This document shows, piece after piece, positions 1 through 9,099 of a DNA stretch of 47,813 nt. The notes under the pieces were generated by a model. The model searched no databases. It worked only from the letters and a program-made list of their open reading frames with translations, and was not told the DNA's origin. Source of the stretch: an uncultured Lachnospiraceae bacterium (GTDB lineage: Bacteria; Bacillota; Clostridia; Lachnospirales; Lachnospiraceae); NCBI GenBank assembly GCA_949471785.1, contig CASWRE010000025.1:1-47813 (forward strand), in the 5' to 3' direction. Within the stretch, counting starts at the first letter, position 1. The number at the start of each line of letters is the position of its first letter. Made by a program: the position numbers and the translations under genes.

Positions 1-127
1 GTGAGAACATGATTCAGGAGTGAGGGGCGGCTTTTGCGTAGCAAAACCTGGAATGCCGCCCCGAATCGTTACTTTGAGCGGCCCCAGGCCGTGAAAAGTA
101 ACGAACAGAAATTTAAAATTTCTGTTC
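1..127 (+). repeat. Intergenic hairpin repeat, copy 1 (left part cut by window edge)
   Basis: This segment matches positions 9659-9760 closely; both begin GTGAGAACATGATTCA and share the block GGGGCGGCTTTTGCG. It holds three stem-loops: GGGGCGGC/GCCGCCCC arms around 25-61, GTTACTTT/AAAGTAAC arms around 68-101, and a perfect 12-bp stem at 103-127 with a single central base. It lies just downstream of the DUF1540 gene, read on the minus strand, so it could also act as a 3' UTR or terminator. The outer left arm seen in copy 2 would lie before position 1. Confidence 0.75.
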
Positions 128-142
128 CGCCGTATTTCTCTG

Positions 143-466
143 TCAGCCGTTCGTTCGGAAGGTCTCACATTCGGTCTCGTCACAAGTACATGCGCCAGGG
201 CCGTCAATATTGATCTCGCCGGCATTACAACGACAATTGTCATTGTACATACATTTTTCTGCCTCACATTTGACATCGATCGTACTGCAGCCACAGCCGG
301 CCACTGTGCTGTTGGTCACGGAACTCTCTGACTTTTCCCGAAAACTGTGGCAGCAGGTTTCACCGGCATATTCGGCGCTGTAACCCTTCACCTCGATATC
401 TCCTCTGGAGCATAATTCATCCCTATTATAGATACATGTCGTTGCCATACAATTTAAAGCGGGCAT
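143..466 (-). CDS. DUF1540 domain protein (two Cys-rich repeats)
   Basis: The 107-aa product has two copies of a short cysteine-rich module. Each starts with a C-x4-C-x(Y)N pattern (CMATTCIYN and CEAEKCMYN) and ends in an acidic C-x-x-F segment, which is the DUF1540 pattern common in Clostridia. The cysteine spacing suggests a small metal-binding fold, but the function is unknown. The start was set at the ATG at 466 because AGGAGG sits 8 bases before it; an in-frame ATG seven codons upstream would put that ribosome binding site inside the coding region. No signal peptide or membrane segment is visible. It is transcribed alone, toward repeat copy 1. Upstream is uxaC on the same strand, about 117 bp away. 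Confidence 0.85.
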   Translation of the reverse strand: MPALNCMATTCIYNRDELCSRGDIEVKGYSAEYAGETCCHSFREKSESSVTNSTVAGCGCSTIDVKCEAEKCMYNDNCRCNAGEINIDGPGACTCDETECETFRTNG

Positions 467-583
467 AGCTGAATCCTCCTTTTTCATTTTTCAGTCATGT
501 CCTAGTATGCGCCAAATGCTTCTATCTATGCTGGAATTTTGTGGCATCCCTTTCTGTGCCGCTTCATCTGCAGAAGAACGATC

Positions 584-1999
584 CTATTTGATCTCCAGAT
601 CAAAATCAAAATAGCGAACGGCATTGTTATAGGAAATACCTTTCACAATTTTCTCCAGATTTTTCATGTTTTTGGGATACTCTCCATTCTCCACCCAGCC
701 GCCGATCAGCTCGCACATAATCCTGCGGAAATATTCATGACGGGGATAGGACAAAAAGCTGCGGGAATCCGTCAGCATACCCACAAAATTCCCCAGCAAT
801 CCCAGATTGGCCAGAGAGGTCATCTGTTTTATCATACCTGTCTTGTTATCATTAAACCACCAGGCCGAACCCTGCTGAATCTTACCCACAGCATCACTGT
901 TCTGAAAGCATCCCAGCACCGTTCCGATCAGTTCGTCGTCCCCGGGATTCAGGCTGTAGAGAATCGTCTTCGGCAGACCGCCCGTCTCATTTACGGCATT
1001 CAGGAAACCGGTCAGCTGGTGCGCCGGGGCATAATTGCTGATGCAGTCGTACCCGGTATCCGGCCCCAGTTTTATATACATGGCGGTATTATTGTCCCTC
1101 TTGCAGCCATAATGCAGCTGCATCACCCATCCCATTTGAGCATACCGGGAAGCCGCAAAAAGCATAAATGCCGTTTTAAACCGGGCAATATCCTGGCCGG
1201 AAAGTTTTTTCCCGGCCAGCCGATCGGCAAAAATGCGCTCAATCTCCGCCTGGGGAACAGGATCATACATCACATAGTCCAGACCATGATCGGAGACACG
1301 GCAGCCCCTGTCGCAAAAATATTTCATCCGGGCGTCAAGGGCTTCCTTCAGATCCGCAAAAGTTCTGATCTTTACGCCGGATACCTCCGACAGTCGGGAA
1401 AGATATTCGGGATATTGCGGCTTATCCAGATTCATGGCTTTATCCGGACGCCAGGCCGGAAGCACCTGCACATCAAAGCTTTCATCATCTTTGATCATCT
1501 TGTGCCATTTCAGGTCGTCTGCGGGATCATCCGTCGTACACAGGAGGGTCACGCAAGAGCTGCTGATCAGATTCCGCACACGCATAGAATCCTGCTGAAG
1601 CTGCTCATTACAAAGATTCCATACCTCTTCCGCCGTCTCTCCGTCCAGCATGCCATGATAGTCAAAGTATCTCTGCAACTCCAGATGGCTCCAGTGGAAT
1701 AACGGGTTACCGATGGACTTTTCCAGAGTCTCCGCCCATTTCTGGAATTTCTCCCTGTCAGAGGCGTCCCCGGTAATATAATGCTCGTTCACGCCGTTGG
1801 CGCGCATCAGGCGCCATTTGTAATGGTCGCCGCCCAGCCATATCTGCGTCATGTTCTCATACTTCCGATTCTCCGCGATCTCCCGGGGATCGATATGGCA
1901 GTGATAATCCAGAATCGGCATTTTGCCTGCATATTTGTGGTAAAGCTCTTCTGCAGTCCCGGTAGATAACAGGAAATTTTCATCCATGAATAGTTTCAT
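584..1999 (-). CDS. uxaC: Glucuronate (uronate) isomerase
   Basis: UxaC interconverts D-glucuronate and D-fructuronate, or D-galacturonate and D-tagaturonate, at the entry of hexuronate catabolism in the cytoplasm. The 471-aa length fits the family. The N-terminal DYHCHIDPREI segment carries the H-x-H metal-binding pair (H33, H35) of this amidohydrolase-superfamily enzyme, and the MLTDSRSFLSYPRHEYFRR segment near the C terminus is also typical. The ATG at 1999 follows GGAGG with 8 bases of spacing. No other hexuronate gene (uxaA, uxaB, kdgA, kdgK) lies next to it, so it is an isolated member of the pathway here. A strong hairpin at 2055-2104 separates it from the FRG gene upstream. Confidence 0.96.
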   Translation of the reverse strand: MKLFMDENFLLSTGTAEELYHKYAGKMPILDYHCHIDPREIAENRKYENMTQIWLGGDHYKWRLMRANGVNEHYITGDASDREKFQKWAETLEKSIGNPLFHWSHLELQRYFDYHGMLDGETAEEVWNLCNEQLQQDSMRVRNLISSSCVTLLCTTDDPADDLKWHKMIKDDESFDVQVLPAWRPDKAMNLDKPQYPEYLSRLSEVSGVKIRTFADLKEALDARMKYFCDRGCRVSDHGLDYVMYDPVPQAEIERIFADRLAGKKLSGQDIARFKTAFMLFAASRYAQMGWVMQLHYGCKRDNNTAMYIKLGPDTGYDCISNYAPAHQLTGFLNAVNETGGLPKTILYSLNPGDDELIGTVLGCFQNSDAVGKIQQGSAWWFNDNKTGMIKQMTSLANLGLLGNFVGMLTDSRSFLSYPRHEYFRRIMCELIGGWVENGEYPKNMKNLEKIVKGISYNNAVRYFDFDLEIK

Positions 2000-2054
2000 T
2001 GCCTAACCCTCCTATTCCTGATATTGTTTCCTGTTTTTCATGGACCATACATTT

Positions 2055-2104
2055 TAAACAGGAGCCAATCTGCTATCGCGATGCGCAGATCGGCTCCCTG
2101 TTTA
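2055..2104 (-). terminator. Hairpin after the FRG-domain gene
   Basis: A long stem pairs TAAACAGGAGCC with GGCTCCCTGTTTA, with a second paired section (AATCTGC/GCAGAT) inside. It lies 22 bp past the stop codon of the FRG gene and before uxaC. The trailing T tract is short on either strand, so termination efficiency is uncertain. Confidence 0.6.
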
Positions 2105-2125
2105 TGTTTGCGCTTATGGATATAT

Positions 2126-5100
2126 CTATCTTATCCTTTGGCCGATATTAGCCAATTCCGGATATATCCTCTCTTTTGAAATACCCATTCGGCTCAAACA
2201 CTCTGCAATTTCCTTTGCCACAGTTTTCTCAATTACAATTCTATACAAAAACTGTTCTTTTTCTTTTCTTTCACTCCGTTCAAAATAATATGTCTGTATT
2301 TTCTCAAGGTCGATATAGTCATAAGAATCTATAATAGCAGACGGTTCCGCATACAAATTATATGCCACAAAAATACCACTTTGGGAACGTATCCTTGGAT
2401 TCAATCTGGAGGTGTACACTGCAAGAGGCAGATAAGCCATCTCCTCCTTGCCATTCAGGGCCATCTCCCTCTCGTTGCCATAGGCATTTCCGGACTCATA
2501 ATTCAGATTCCCCATAAGAAACATATCGTAAACATCTTTATTGTAATTGACCGCAATATTGGGGATCAAACCGTCACTGCATCCCGCCGTTTTTTTAGAA
2601 GCAAGAAATGACCGCTCTGTACAGGAGGTTGCCAACGCGCCTTCACTAATCATATAATTTCTTGCATCATTATACAAATGAGGACTAAAAACAAAGATAA
2701 CCGCATCATTTTTCAACATCTCTTTTTCATGGGTAATCAATGGCTCAAGTGCGAAATACAGACCTGTAAACGCGTCCTCTGACCAGTCCATTAAATTTGT
2801 GCGAACTCCATAATGCTGCATCAACGCCAGATAGTCAGAAACCGCATAATGCGACCTATTGATTACTTCCGGCGCGCCGTCTGACCTGTATTTAAATTCC
2901 TCAAATAAATATCGTTGATATTGGGACAAATAGTTAAATTCCTGCCTGCCCGTATCATTTTTTCTCATAATACTTGGCAGTAATCCATAATTACTGTTTG
3001 ATTGTCCCCGATACCACAACGGATACTCCCTTTTATTAAACATCCTGTGACAACTTTTCTGTAACCGTTTTGTCACAGAATTCATTTGATCCATAAGAGC
3101 ATTTAAATCATATATCACGGGAATTGACATTATTGTTCCGGATCTTCTCCGCACATGCCGCACATTGGCAAAATCTTGTCTAAATACCGGAATCATATAT
3201 GCCTGATTATTATTTTCTTTCTTTTCATTATTTTCTTTATTCCAGACGCTTAGATGGGTCAGATTTTCCTGCGCCTGAAAATGATTGATCAGTTTAATAT
3301 TCTCCGCAAATATTTTCTCGCATACTTTATTCTTCCCGGTGTTAAAAAGCTGAATAGCTTTTTCTTTTTTTCCTTTTTTATCCAGCGACTCAACACATTT
3401 TATCACATCGGAAAACTCAGCATAAGCGCTCCTGTAAGTTTTAAAATAATATTCCTTTTTCTCATAGATATCATCTGACGGCAAACGATTCTTTACACCA
3501 AACAACTTTGTCAGCGTACTACACAGTTTTTTGTACAGAACGAACTGACTTTGATACATACGCCAGCTGTTTTCAAAATAATGATACCATTTCTCCGCCT
3601 CTTCCCTGCGTTTTCGGATAGCATCTGTTAATGAAGAGGCTTCATCTTTCATAAAGCGAATATATTTTGCAATATACAAATAGATGAATTCATCTTTTAT
3701 TTTTTTCAGACTACAGTCCATTGCTTTAAAGTAGTCTAATACCATCCCTATCCGAACCAGCTCATGCAAATCCTCATTCCGGTCAAATCCGTCAGGATTC
3801 ACCAATTCATTCTTTAAACAACAAGAATACAACAACAAATATTCGGATAAGGACATTCCGGATAATTCAATCATAGGAATATCGGCCGATACTTCTTTCA
3901 TGCCCTGTAAAACTTTATTCGTTACGGATGTTGCCTGTCCCGGTTCAATTCGATAAATTCCTTTTCTGACATCATCAAACCATTTTCTCAATATTGGTAC
4001 AGTCTTTTCGCCATCTTGTCCACATTTTAATTGCAGTTTTTCAAAAGATAACCCCTGAACTTCGCCCCTTTCAAGCCTTTCACAGATCTTCAAAATCCAC
4101 TGCTCGATACAGGAATCGGGACCGTTCAGATTTTTAATCAGCTCATTTTTATATACTTCTCCGATCAAAAGAACCGTATCCGTTTTACATTTTCTTTTGT
4201 GTCTGCCAAAACCGGTAATTGTTTTATGCACCTCGGAATACTGTTCGCCAATCGTACTATACAGTATTGGATCAATATAATTTAAAATCAACATTGCCAA
4301 TCCCTTTTTATTCCGGAAAAGACTTGAGAACACCTTATCCAAAATATCATGGCAATATATGGTTGACAGCAAAACCCCCATGACATAGTCTCTTTCCTCA
4401 CGGTCACGGGGGACAATATAATGGTAAATTTCGTGATACAGATATAAGGTATACAAAGGGACATCATAAAATGCCGCATGGGGCAGATTCAAAGACACAA
4501 TTTTAAATTCCTGATCAGCATCATTCACGTCTACATAACTGGATTTGTCGAAATACATTTCACTTTCTATGACGGGGAGAATGTCCACAGTTACAACAGG
4601 AATGATTTCTGTTTGCTTATTGTATCCCTCCAACTGATACGCTGTATGTAAAATATCTTTAATAATCCCCATGTAGCCAAACAGGATACAATCCTCCTGG
4701 CCTGTATAGCGCAAATGACATTTAGGAATCTCAAAGCTCAGATTATTGGATTCCGATATATGGAAGATCTGCTGTTTAAGATTATTTAGCACAACTCTTA
4801 ATATGGACATTACATCTATTTTATAGCTTTTATCCATATTGATAATTTCCCTCATACATTCCATATTTTTAAGAAAAATATACGAAAAATCATCCGCCCA
4901 GCTCTGATTTACGGCAGAAGTTACATTGTATCTGTAATCGCAATGTAATGAATCCAGCGTATCGACAAGTCCCGCGGATTTATCCACATTTTCTTTTATT
5001 AGACTTCGCAACTTAACATACGCGTCATTCTCCTTTTGCAGACAGCCCAACAAATTATCTTTCAGATTTTGTTTCAGATCTTCTGCATCCGCTAATTCCA

Positions 5101-6034
5101 AATCAGAAGTTTCCGATTCTAATTCAGTCTTTTCAACATCAACCCCCAATGTCACTCTTGTCTGCAGTATGCTGTTTTGGTATGTATTTTTATCATGATC
5201 AAATATTTCCTCTTTTTCAAAAGAAACGAAAGCATCCCGCGCAGTCATCTCCATTTCCAGATCATACTCGCCGGATGTCTGCCGAAGATTTTTACCTATA
5301 CCGCTAATTTTTTTCAATTCGCTATCTATCCATTTTTTTACGGTAAGCTGCACATATGCCGTGCCCTTGATGCTTTCTATCAGAGAATTCTCCTCCTGTA
5401 CTGTATTGTATAGAGGATTTTTGGAGAATATGGTATGCGCTGTCAGATACATTCTTTCCTTTTTGAATTTACTGTTTCGTTTGATACAATTAACAATCTT
5501 TAATATATCCGTATATTGATTACCAAACCAAAGAACAGCAATTCCAAAAGTTCCCAACGTGCCTAAAACCACATAATCCGGTTTGTCTGAATATGAACCA
5601 CACGCTTCCCCGATAACGCCGCACAGCTTCTCCCTCGCATATCGCAAAAGATCGTCATAAGTATCCATCTTTTCACGCAATACGCTGCGAAAAGGTAACT
5701 CTGTTAACGCCCAAAACAGGTGATCATCAAACATCTGCGTTCCAGCCGCTTTAAATCCCCACTTTTCCTGATCATCTTCGTAAATGTATCTGGGCTCATC
5801 TCCAAAATCATATAACAATATTGACTGACGGTTTCCGATCCATTCTTTTGCCAGCTTCGACAAATCTCTAAACCGATCAAACTGCGCCATATTATTGATT
5901 TTTAACCTGTCATATTCTCCAAATGTCAAAATACTTTTCTCAGCATCTTCATAACTGAGGCACTCTTTGATATCCGCTAATGTTCCTTTTGGATATCTCA
6001 CATATTTGTAATACTCAAATACATACCCTTTCAC
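2126..6034 (-). CDS. Large FRG-domain protein with HExxH motif, possible defence or toxin gene
   Basis: The 1302-aa product is recognisable only at its C terminus. There the WYRGQ motif (residues 1007-1011), QHYG near 1073 followed by LMDW, and a closing segment ending in an F/Y-P-x-L-like pattern mark an FRG domain of roughly residues 985-1300. The first about 980 residues match nothing I recognise. In the middle, LYHEIYHY gives a zinc-metallopeptidase-like HExxH (H534, E535, H538) in a hydrophobic setting, as in gluzincins; a third ligand is not obvious. No signal peptide or clear membrane segment is seen. GGGAGG lies upstream of the ATG at 6034. The gene is clearly more AT-rich than its neighbours, which suggests transfer. 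It follows a 57-aa ORF by 23 bp, probably in one operon. FRG proteins are often found in accessory and defence regions; a defence role here is inference. Confidence 0.8.
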   Translation of the reverse strand: MKGYVFEYYKYVRYPKGTLADIKECLSYEDAEKSILTFGEYDRLKINNMAQFDRFRDLSKLAKEWIGNRQSILLYDFGDEPRYIYEDDQEKWGFKAAGTQMFDDHLFWALTELPFRSVLREKMDTYDDLLRYAREKLCGVIGEACGSYSDKPDYVVLGTLGTFGIAVLWFGNQYTDILKIVNCIKRNSKFKKERMYLTAHTIFSKNPLYNTVQEENSLIESIKGTAYVQLTVKKWIDSELKKISGIGKNLRQTSGEYDLEMEMTARDAFVSFEKEEIFDHDKNTYQNSILQTRVTLGVDVEKTELESETSDLELADAEDLKQNLKDNLLGCLQKENDAYVKLRSLIKENVDKSAGLVDTLDSLHCDYRYNVTSAVNQSWADDFSYIFLKNMECMREIINMDKSYKIDVMSILRVVLNNLKQQIFHISESNNLSFEIPKCHLRYTGQEDCILFGYMGIIKDILHTAYQLEGYNKQTEIIPVVTVDILPVIESEMYFDKSSYVDVNDADQEFKIVSLNLPHAAFYDVPLYTLYLYHEIYHYIVPRDREERDYVMGVLLSTIYCHDILDKVFSSLFRNKKGLAMLILNYIDPILYSTIGEQYSEVHKTITGFGRHKRKCKTDTVLLIGEVYKNELIKNLNGPDSCIEQWILKICERLERGEVQGLSFEKLQLKCGQDGEKTVPILRKWFDDVRKGIYRIEPGQATSVTNKVLQGMKEVSADIPMIELSGMSLSEYLLLYSCCLKNELVNPDGFDRNEDLHELVRIGMVLDYFKAMDCSLKKIKDEFIYLYIAKYIRFMKDEASSLTDAIRKRREEAEKWYHYFENSWRMYQSQFVLYKKLCSTLTKLFGVKNRLPSDDIYEKKEYYFKTYRSAYAEFSDVIKCVESLDKKGKKEKAIQLFNTGKNKVCEKIFAENIKLINHFQAQENLTHLSVWNKENNEKKENNNQAYMIPVFRQDFANVRHVRRRSGTIMSIPVIYDLNALMDQMNSVTKRLQKSCHRMFNKREYPLWYRGQSNSNYGLLPSIMRKNDTGRQEFNYLSQYQRYLFEEFKYRSDGAPEVINRSHYAVSDYLALMQHYGVRTNLMDWSEDAFTGLYFALEPLITHEKEMLKNDAVIFVFSPHLYNDARNYMISEGALATSCTERSFLASKKTAGCSDGLIPNIAVNYNKDVYDMFLMGNLNYESGNAYGNEREMALNGKEEMAYLPLAVYTSRLNPRIRSQSGIFVAYNLYAEPSAIIDSYDYIDLEKIQTYYFERSERKEKEQFLYRIVIEKTVAKEIAECLSRMGISKERIYPELANIGQRIR

Positions 6035-6057
6035 TTTTGTGGCCCTCCCGTAATCTC

Positions 6058-6231
6058 TTAGCGCCCGTCCGTCCTCTCTATAATAACTAATTCACCATTT
6101 TCATTCTCCACATAGTCAAATATCTCTGTATTCGCCCCCTGGGTCCTTCCCCAGAGTGTATCCCTGGTATCCCCATTTTCATTACGCCTGTAAAACGCGT
6201 TACGCACGATTCCATTTTGACTGTTTCCCAT
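6058..6231 (-). CDS. Small 57-aa protein upstream of the FRG gene
   Basis: A 58-codon reading frame runs from ATG at 6231 to TAA at 6058. It begins MGNSQNGIVRNAF and ends ERTDGR. AAGGAG stands shortly before the ATG, and the stop is only 23 bp from the FRG-protein start, so the two are probably co-transcribed. The peptide is polar, rich in Asn, Gly, Arg and Glu, and has no signal or membrane segment. I do not recognise the family. A small gene directly before a large accessory gene could be an antitoxin, an immunity protein or a regulator, but nothing in the sequence shows which. Confidence 0.6.
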   Translation of the reverse strand: MGNSQNGIVRNAFYRRNENGDTRDTLWGRTQGANTEIFDYVENENGELVIIERTDGR

Positions 6232-6942
6232 ATCCCTTTCTCCTTTTCACTTTTTCTTTGATAAACATAATATGAGGATATACCTACATCTTATGTCAGG
6301 GTGCCAAGGGCGTTACAATTGAACCACATCGTGAAATTTCATAAAACATATCGACCGTTAATATATTATAATCCCTCTATGTTTAGTATACTATAAGGGT
6401 ACTACAAATATTATTTAATATATTCTGTCACTATAGCAGACATTTGCTGCTGAAACACATTCTGTATTTCACCTAACAGCAACGATTTCGTCTGACGAAT
6501 TTTCAAGGTACAAAGGCCATAATACTATCATTACCTTATTGGCAAAAGTATAAACCTTACACGCTCAAAAATCAATGCCAATCACGCAAATCTTTTCATG
6601 TCCTCTTCCCGACAGTTCAGACAAGTTGAATGGCTGCTCCTGACAGCACCAAGAAAGCATTAGCATGATTATCACATCTGTTTACCAGAATATTGTTAAG
6701 CCGTATATTTAATTTCCATAGTACATTTCTATCCACAAAAGTAAGTCGCCTATTTGCATCCGGTAGTATCACGCACGCAAAAAAATTCTGTTTATGTTGA
6801 CAAAAATTGACAATGCGCGCGCTGTATACTACTTTTACTATACATTCAAGTTGCCTATGCAAACATGAGGTTTACCTGTATTTTAAAAATATTATTTGAT
6901 TAAAATTTCTGCCCTGTAAAAATACAACCGGCTCGGCCAATC
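6232..6942. other. AT-rich non-coding stretch
   Basis: About 700 bp with no convincing gene. It contains a short perfect palindrome TAGTATACTA (6384-6393) and several TATAAT-like strings that could belong to a minus-strand promoter for the small ORF and FRG gene, but no well-spaced -35/-10 pair stands out. An 81-codon minus-strand frame at 6617-6862 has no ribosome binding site and odd composition. Confidence 0.5.
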
Positions 6943-6988
6943 AAAAAGCGCAAAGTCGATATTCCATGTCATCGACTTCGCGCTTTTT
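6943..6988 (-). terminator. thrS terminator
   Basis: An 18-bp stem with one mismatch pairs AAAAAGCGC and AAGTCGAT with their complements around a 10-base loop. It is flanked by A runs on one side and T runs on the other, so it can work in both directions. It follows thrS by about 110 bp. Confidence 0.8.
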
Positions 6989-7101
6989 TATTTCTATCAT
7001 TTTCTCCGGGACAATTCCACATTCTTCAGAATTTCCCATTTCTCCGCAAACACATCGCAGTTTCTGTTTACCGGAAGCCGGACGGTCCGTACCATTCCCG
7101 C

Positions 7102-9057
7102 TTATTCCGCCGTTTCGATCTTCCTGATCTCTTTCGTGCGGATTTCACGACAAATTTCCTCAATAAACACATCCAGGCTCTTCTGCCCTTCGTCGCCTTT
7201 ATAGCGGCTCCGGACGGATACCACGCCGTCCTCTTCCTCCTTGGCTCCCACAATCAGCATGTAAGGTACTTTTTTCAAACGGGCCTCGCGGATTTTAAAA
7301 CCGATCTTCTCCGAACGGCTGTCCACGGTGACATCCACATCATTTTTCGCCAGCTCCCTGCGTACTTTCTCTGCGTAATCCATATATTTTTCAGAAATGG
7401 GCAGGACACGCACCTGCTCAGGACACAGCCAGGTGGGGAACAGCCCCGCATACTTCTCGATCAACCAGGCCAGGGTCCTCTCATAGCAGCCCATGGACGT
7501 CCTGTGGATGATATAGGGACGTACCTTATTGCCGTCCTGATCAATGTAATACATATCGAACTGTTCCGCCAGCAGGGCGTCCCACTGGATCGTAATCATG
7601 GTGTCCTCTTTCCCATAGACATTTTTTGTGTTGATATCGATCTTGGGTCCATAGAAGGCGGCCTCCCCCACGTCTTCCACATAGGGGATCTGAAGTTCGT
7701 TCATGATATCCCGCATATGCTGCTGGGTTTCCTCCCATATCTCGGGCTCCCCGATATACTTCTCCCGGTTCTGCGGGTCCCATTTGGACAGGTGGTAGGT
7801 CACGTCCTCCTCCACGCCCAGGGTCTTCAGACAGTGCTTGGCAAGAGCCAGGCAGTTTTTAAATTCCTCCACCATTTGATCCGGACGCACAATCAGGTGC
7901 CCCTCGGAGATCGTAAACTGACGCACCCGGGTCAGGCCGTGCATCTCGCCGGAATCCTCATTGCGGAACAATGTGGAAGTCTCGCCGTAACGGATAGGCA
8001 GGTCACGATAGGAGTGCTGACTGTTTTTATAGCAGTAATACTGGAAAGGACAGGTCATGGGGCGCAGGGCAAACACTTCTTTGTCCACTTTCTCATCGCC
8101 CAATACAAACATGCCGTCCGTATAGTGATCCCAGTGACCGGAGATCTTATACAGATCACTTTTTGCCATCAGCGGGGTTTTCGTCCTCACATACCCCCAC
8201 TCTTTATCCTCCAGATCTTCAATCCACCGCTGCATTTTCTGGATCATCTTGGCGCCCCTGGGCAGCAATAGGGGAAGCCCCTGGCCAATCACATCCACCG
8301 TAGTAAAGAGCTCCATCTCCCGGCCCAGACGGTTGTGATCGCGCTTTTTGATATCCTCCAGATGCTCCAGATAAGCGTTCAGCTCATCCTTCGTGGCAAA
8401 GGCCGTACCATAAATACGCTGAAGCTGGGCCTTGTGCTCGTCGCCACGCCAATATGCCATGGATGAGGACAGAAGCTTATACGCTTTGATATTTTTCGTG
8501 CTCTGCATATGGGGGCCCGCGCACAAGTCGGTAAACTCTCCCTGCTCATAGAAAGAAATCTCCGCATCCTCCGGCAAATCCCTGATCAGCTCCACTTTGT
8601 ATGGTTCGCCTTTTTCCTCCATGAAACGGATAGCCTCGGCCCGGGGCATGGTGAAACGGTTCAGTCTTTTTCCCGCCTTGATGATTTTTTTCATCTCCTT
8701 CTCAATGGCGTCCAGATCCTCCCGTGAAAAAGGTTCACTCTCAAAATCATAATAGAATCCCTCGTCAATGGCCGGCCCGATGGCCAGCTTTGCTTTGGGA
8801 AACAGGCGTTTTACCGCCTCCGCCATCACATGGGACGCTGTATGCCGTACCACCCGCAGGCCCTCCGGATCGTTGGCCGTGAGGATCTGCAGGGAACAAT
8901 CTTTATCCAGTTCGGTGCGCAGATCCACCACTTCTCCGTCCACCTGGCCCGCCACGGCCACCCGGGCCAGACCTTCGCTGATATCCCTGGCCACGTCCAG
9001 CACTGTAATGGACTGATCATATTCTTTCACTGATCCGTCTTTTAATGAAATTCTCAT
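7102..9057 (-). CDS. thrS: Threonyl-tRNA synthetase
   Basis: ThrRS attaches threonine to tRNA(Thr) in the cytoplasm. The 651-aa protein shows the full bacterial layout: a TGS domain (about 1-62), the editing domain with its HxxxH pair (H72, H76) and DLCAGPH motif, a class II catalytic core with the MTCPFQ zinc-ligand segment, and a C-terminal anticodon-binding domain. The ATG at 9057 follows GAAAGGAG closely. Upstream lie a T-box leader with terminator and a strong sigma-A promoter, so expression should rise when uncharged tRNA(Thr) accumulates. A bidirectional terminator follows. No adjacent gene appears to be co-transcribed. Confidence 0.98.
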   Translation of the reverse strand: MRISLKDGSVKEYDQSITVLDVARDISEGLARVAVAGQVDGEVVDLRTELDKDCSLQILTANDPEGLRVVRHTASHVMAEAVKRLFPKAKLAIGPAIDEGFYYDFESEPFSREDLDAIEKEMKKIIKAGKRLNRFTMPRAEAIRFMEEKGEPYKVELIRDLPEDAEISFYEQGEFTDLCAGPHMQSTKNIKAYKLLSSSMAYWRGDEHKAQLQRIYGTAFATKDELNAYLEHLEDIKKRDHNRLGREMELFTTVDVIGQGLPLLLPRGAKMIQKMQRWIEDLEDKEWGYVRTKTPLMAKSDLYKISGHWDHYTDGMFVLGDEKVDKEVFALRPMTCPFQYYCYKNSQHSYRDLPIRYGETSTLFRNEDSGEMHGLTRVRQFTISEGHLIVRPDQMVEEFKNCLALAKHCLKTLGVEEDVTYHLSKWDPQNREKYIGEPEIWEETQQHMRDIMNELQIPYVEDVGEAAFYGPKIDINTKNVYGKEDTMITIQWDALLAEQFDMYYIDQDGNKVRPYIIHRTSMGCYERTLAWLIEKYAGLFPTWLCPEQVRVLPISEKYMDYAEKVRRELAKNDVDVTVDSRSEKIGFKIREARLKKVPYMLIVGAKEEEDGVVSVRSRYKGDEGQKSLDVFIEEICREIRTKEIRKIETAE

Positions 9058-9099
9058 TCTTTTCTCCTTTCGTTTTAGAAACTTTTCTTTGTCGGTTTA

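Noticed and set aside
539..1702. 387-codon plus-strand frame
   Set aside because: It lies antisense to uxaC, whose protein is clearly conserved; the product is low-quality His/Ile-rich sequence with no ribosome binding site.
6797..6830. Two TTGACA strings and TATACT, possible plus-strand promoter
   Set aside because: Spacings of 12 and 22 bases do not fit a sigma-A promoter, and no plus-strand gene follows before the thrS terminator.
6617..6862. 81-codon minus-strand frame in the long AT-rich gap
   Set aside because: No ribosome binding site, no recognisable sequence features, and composition like random AT-rich DNA.
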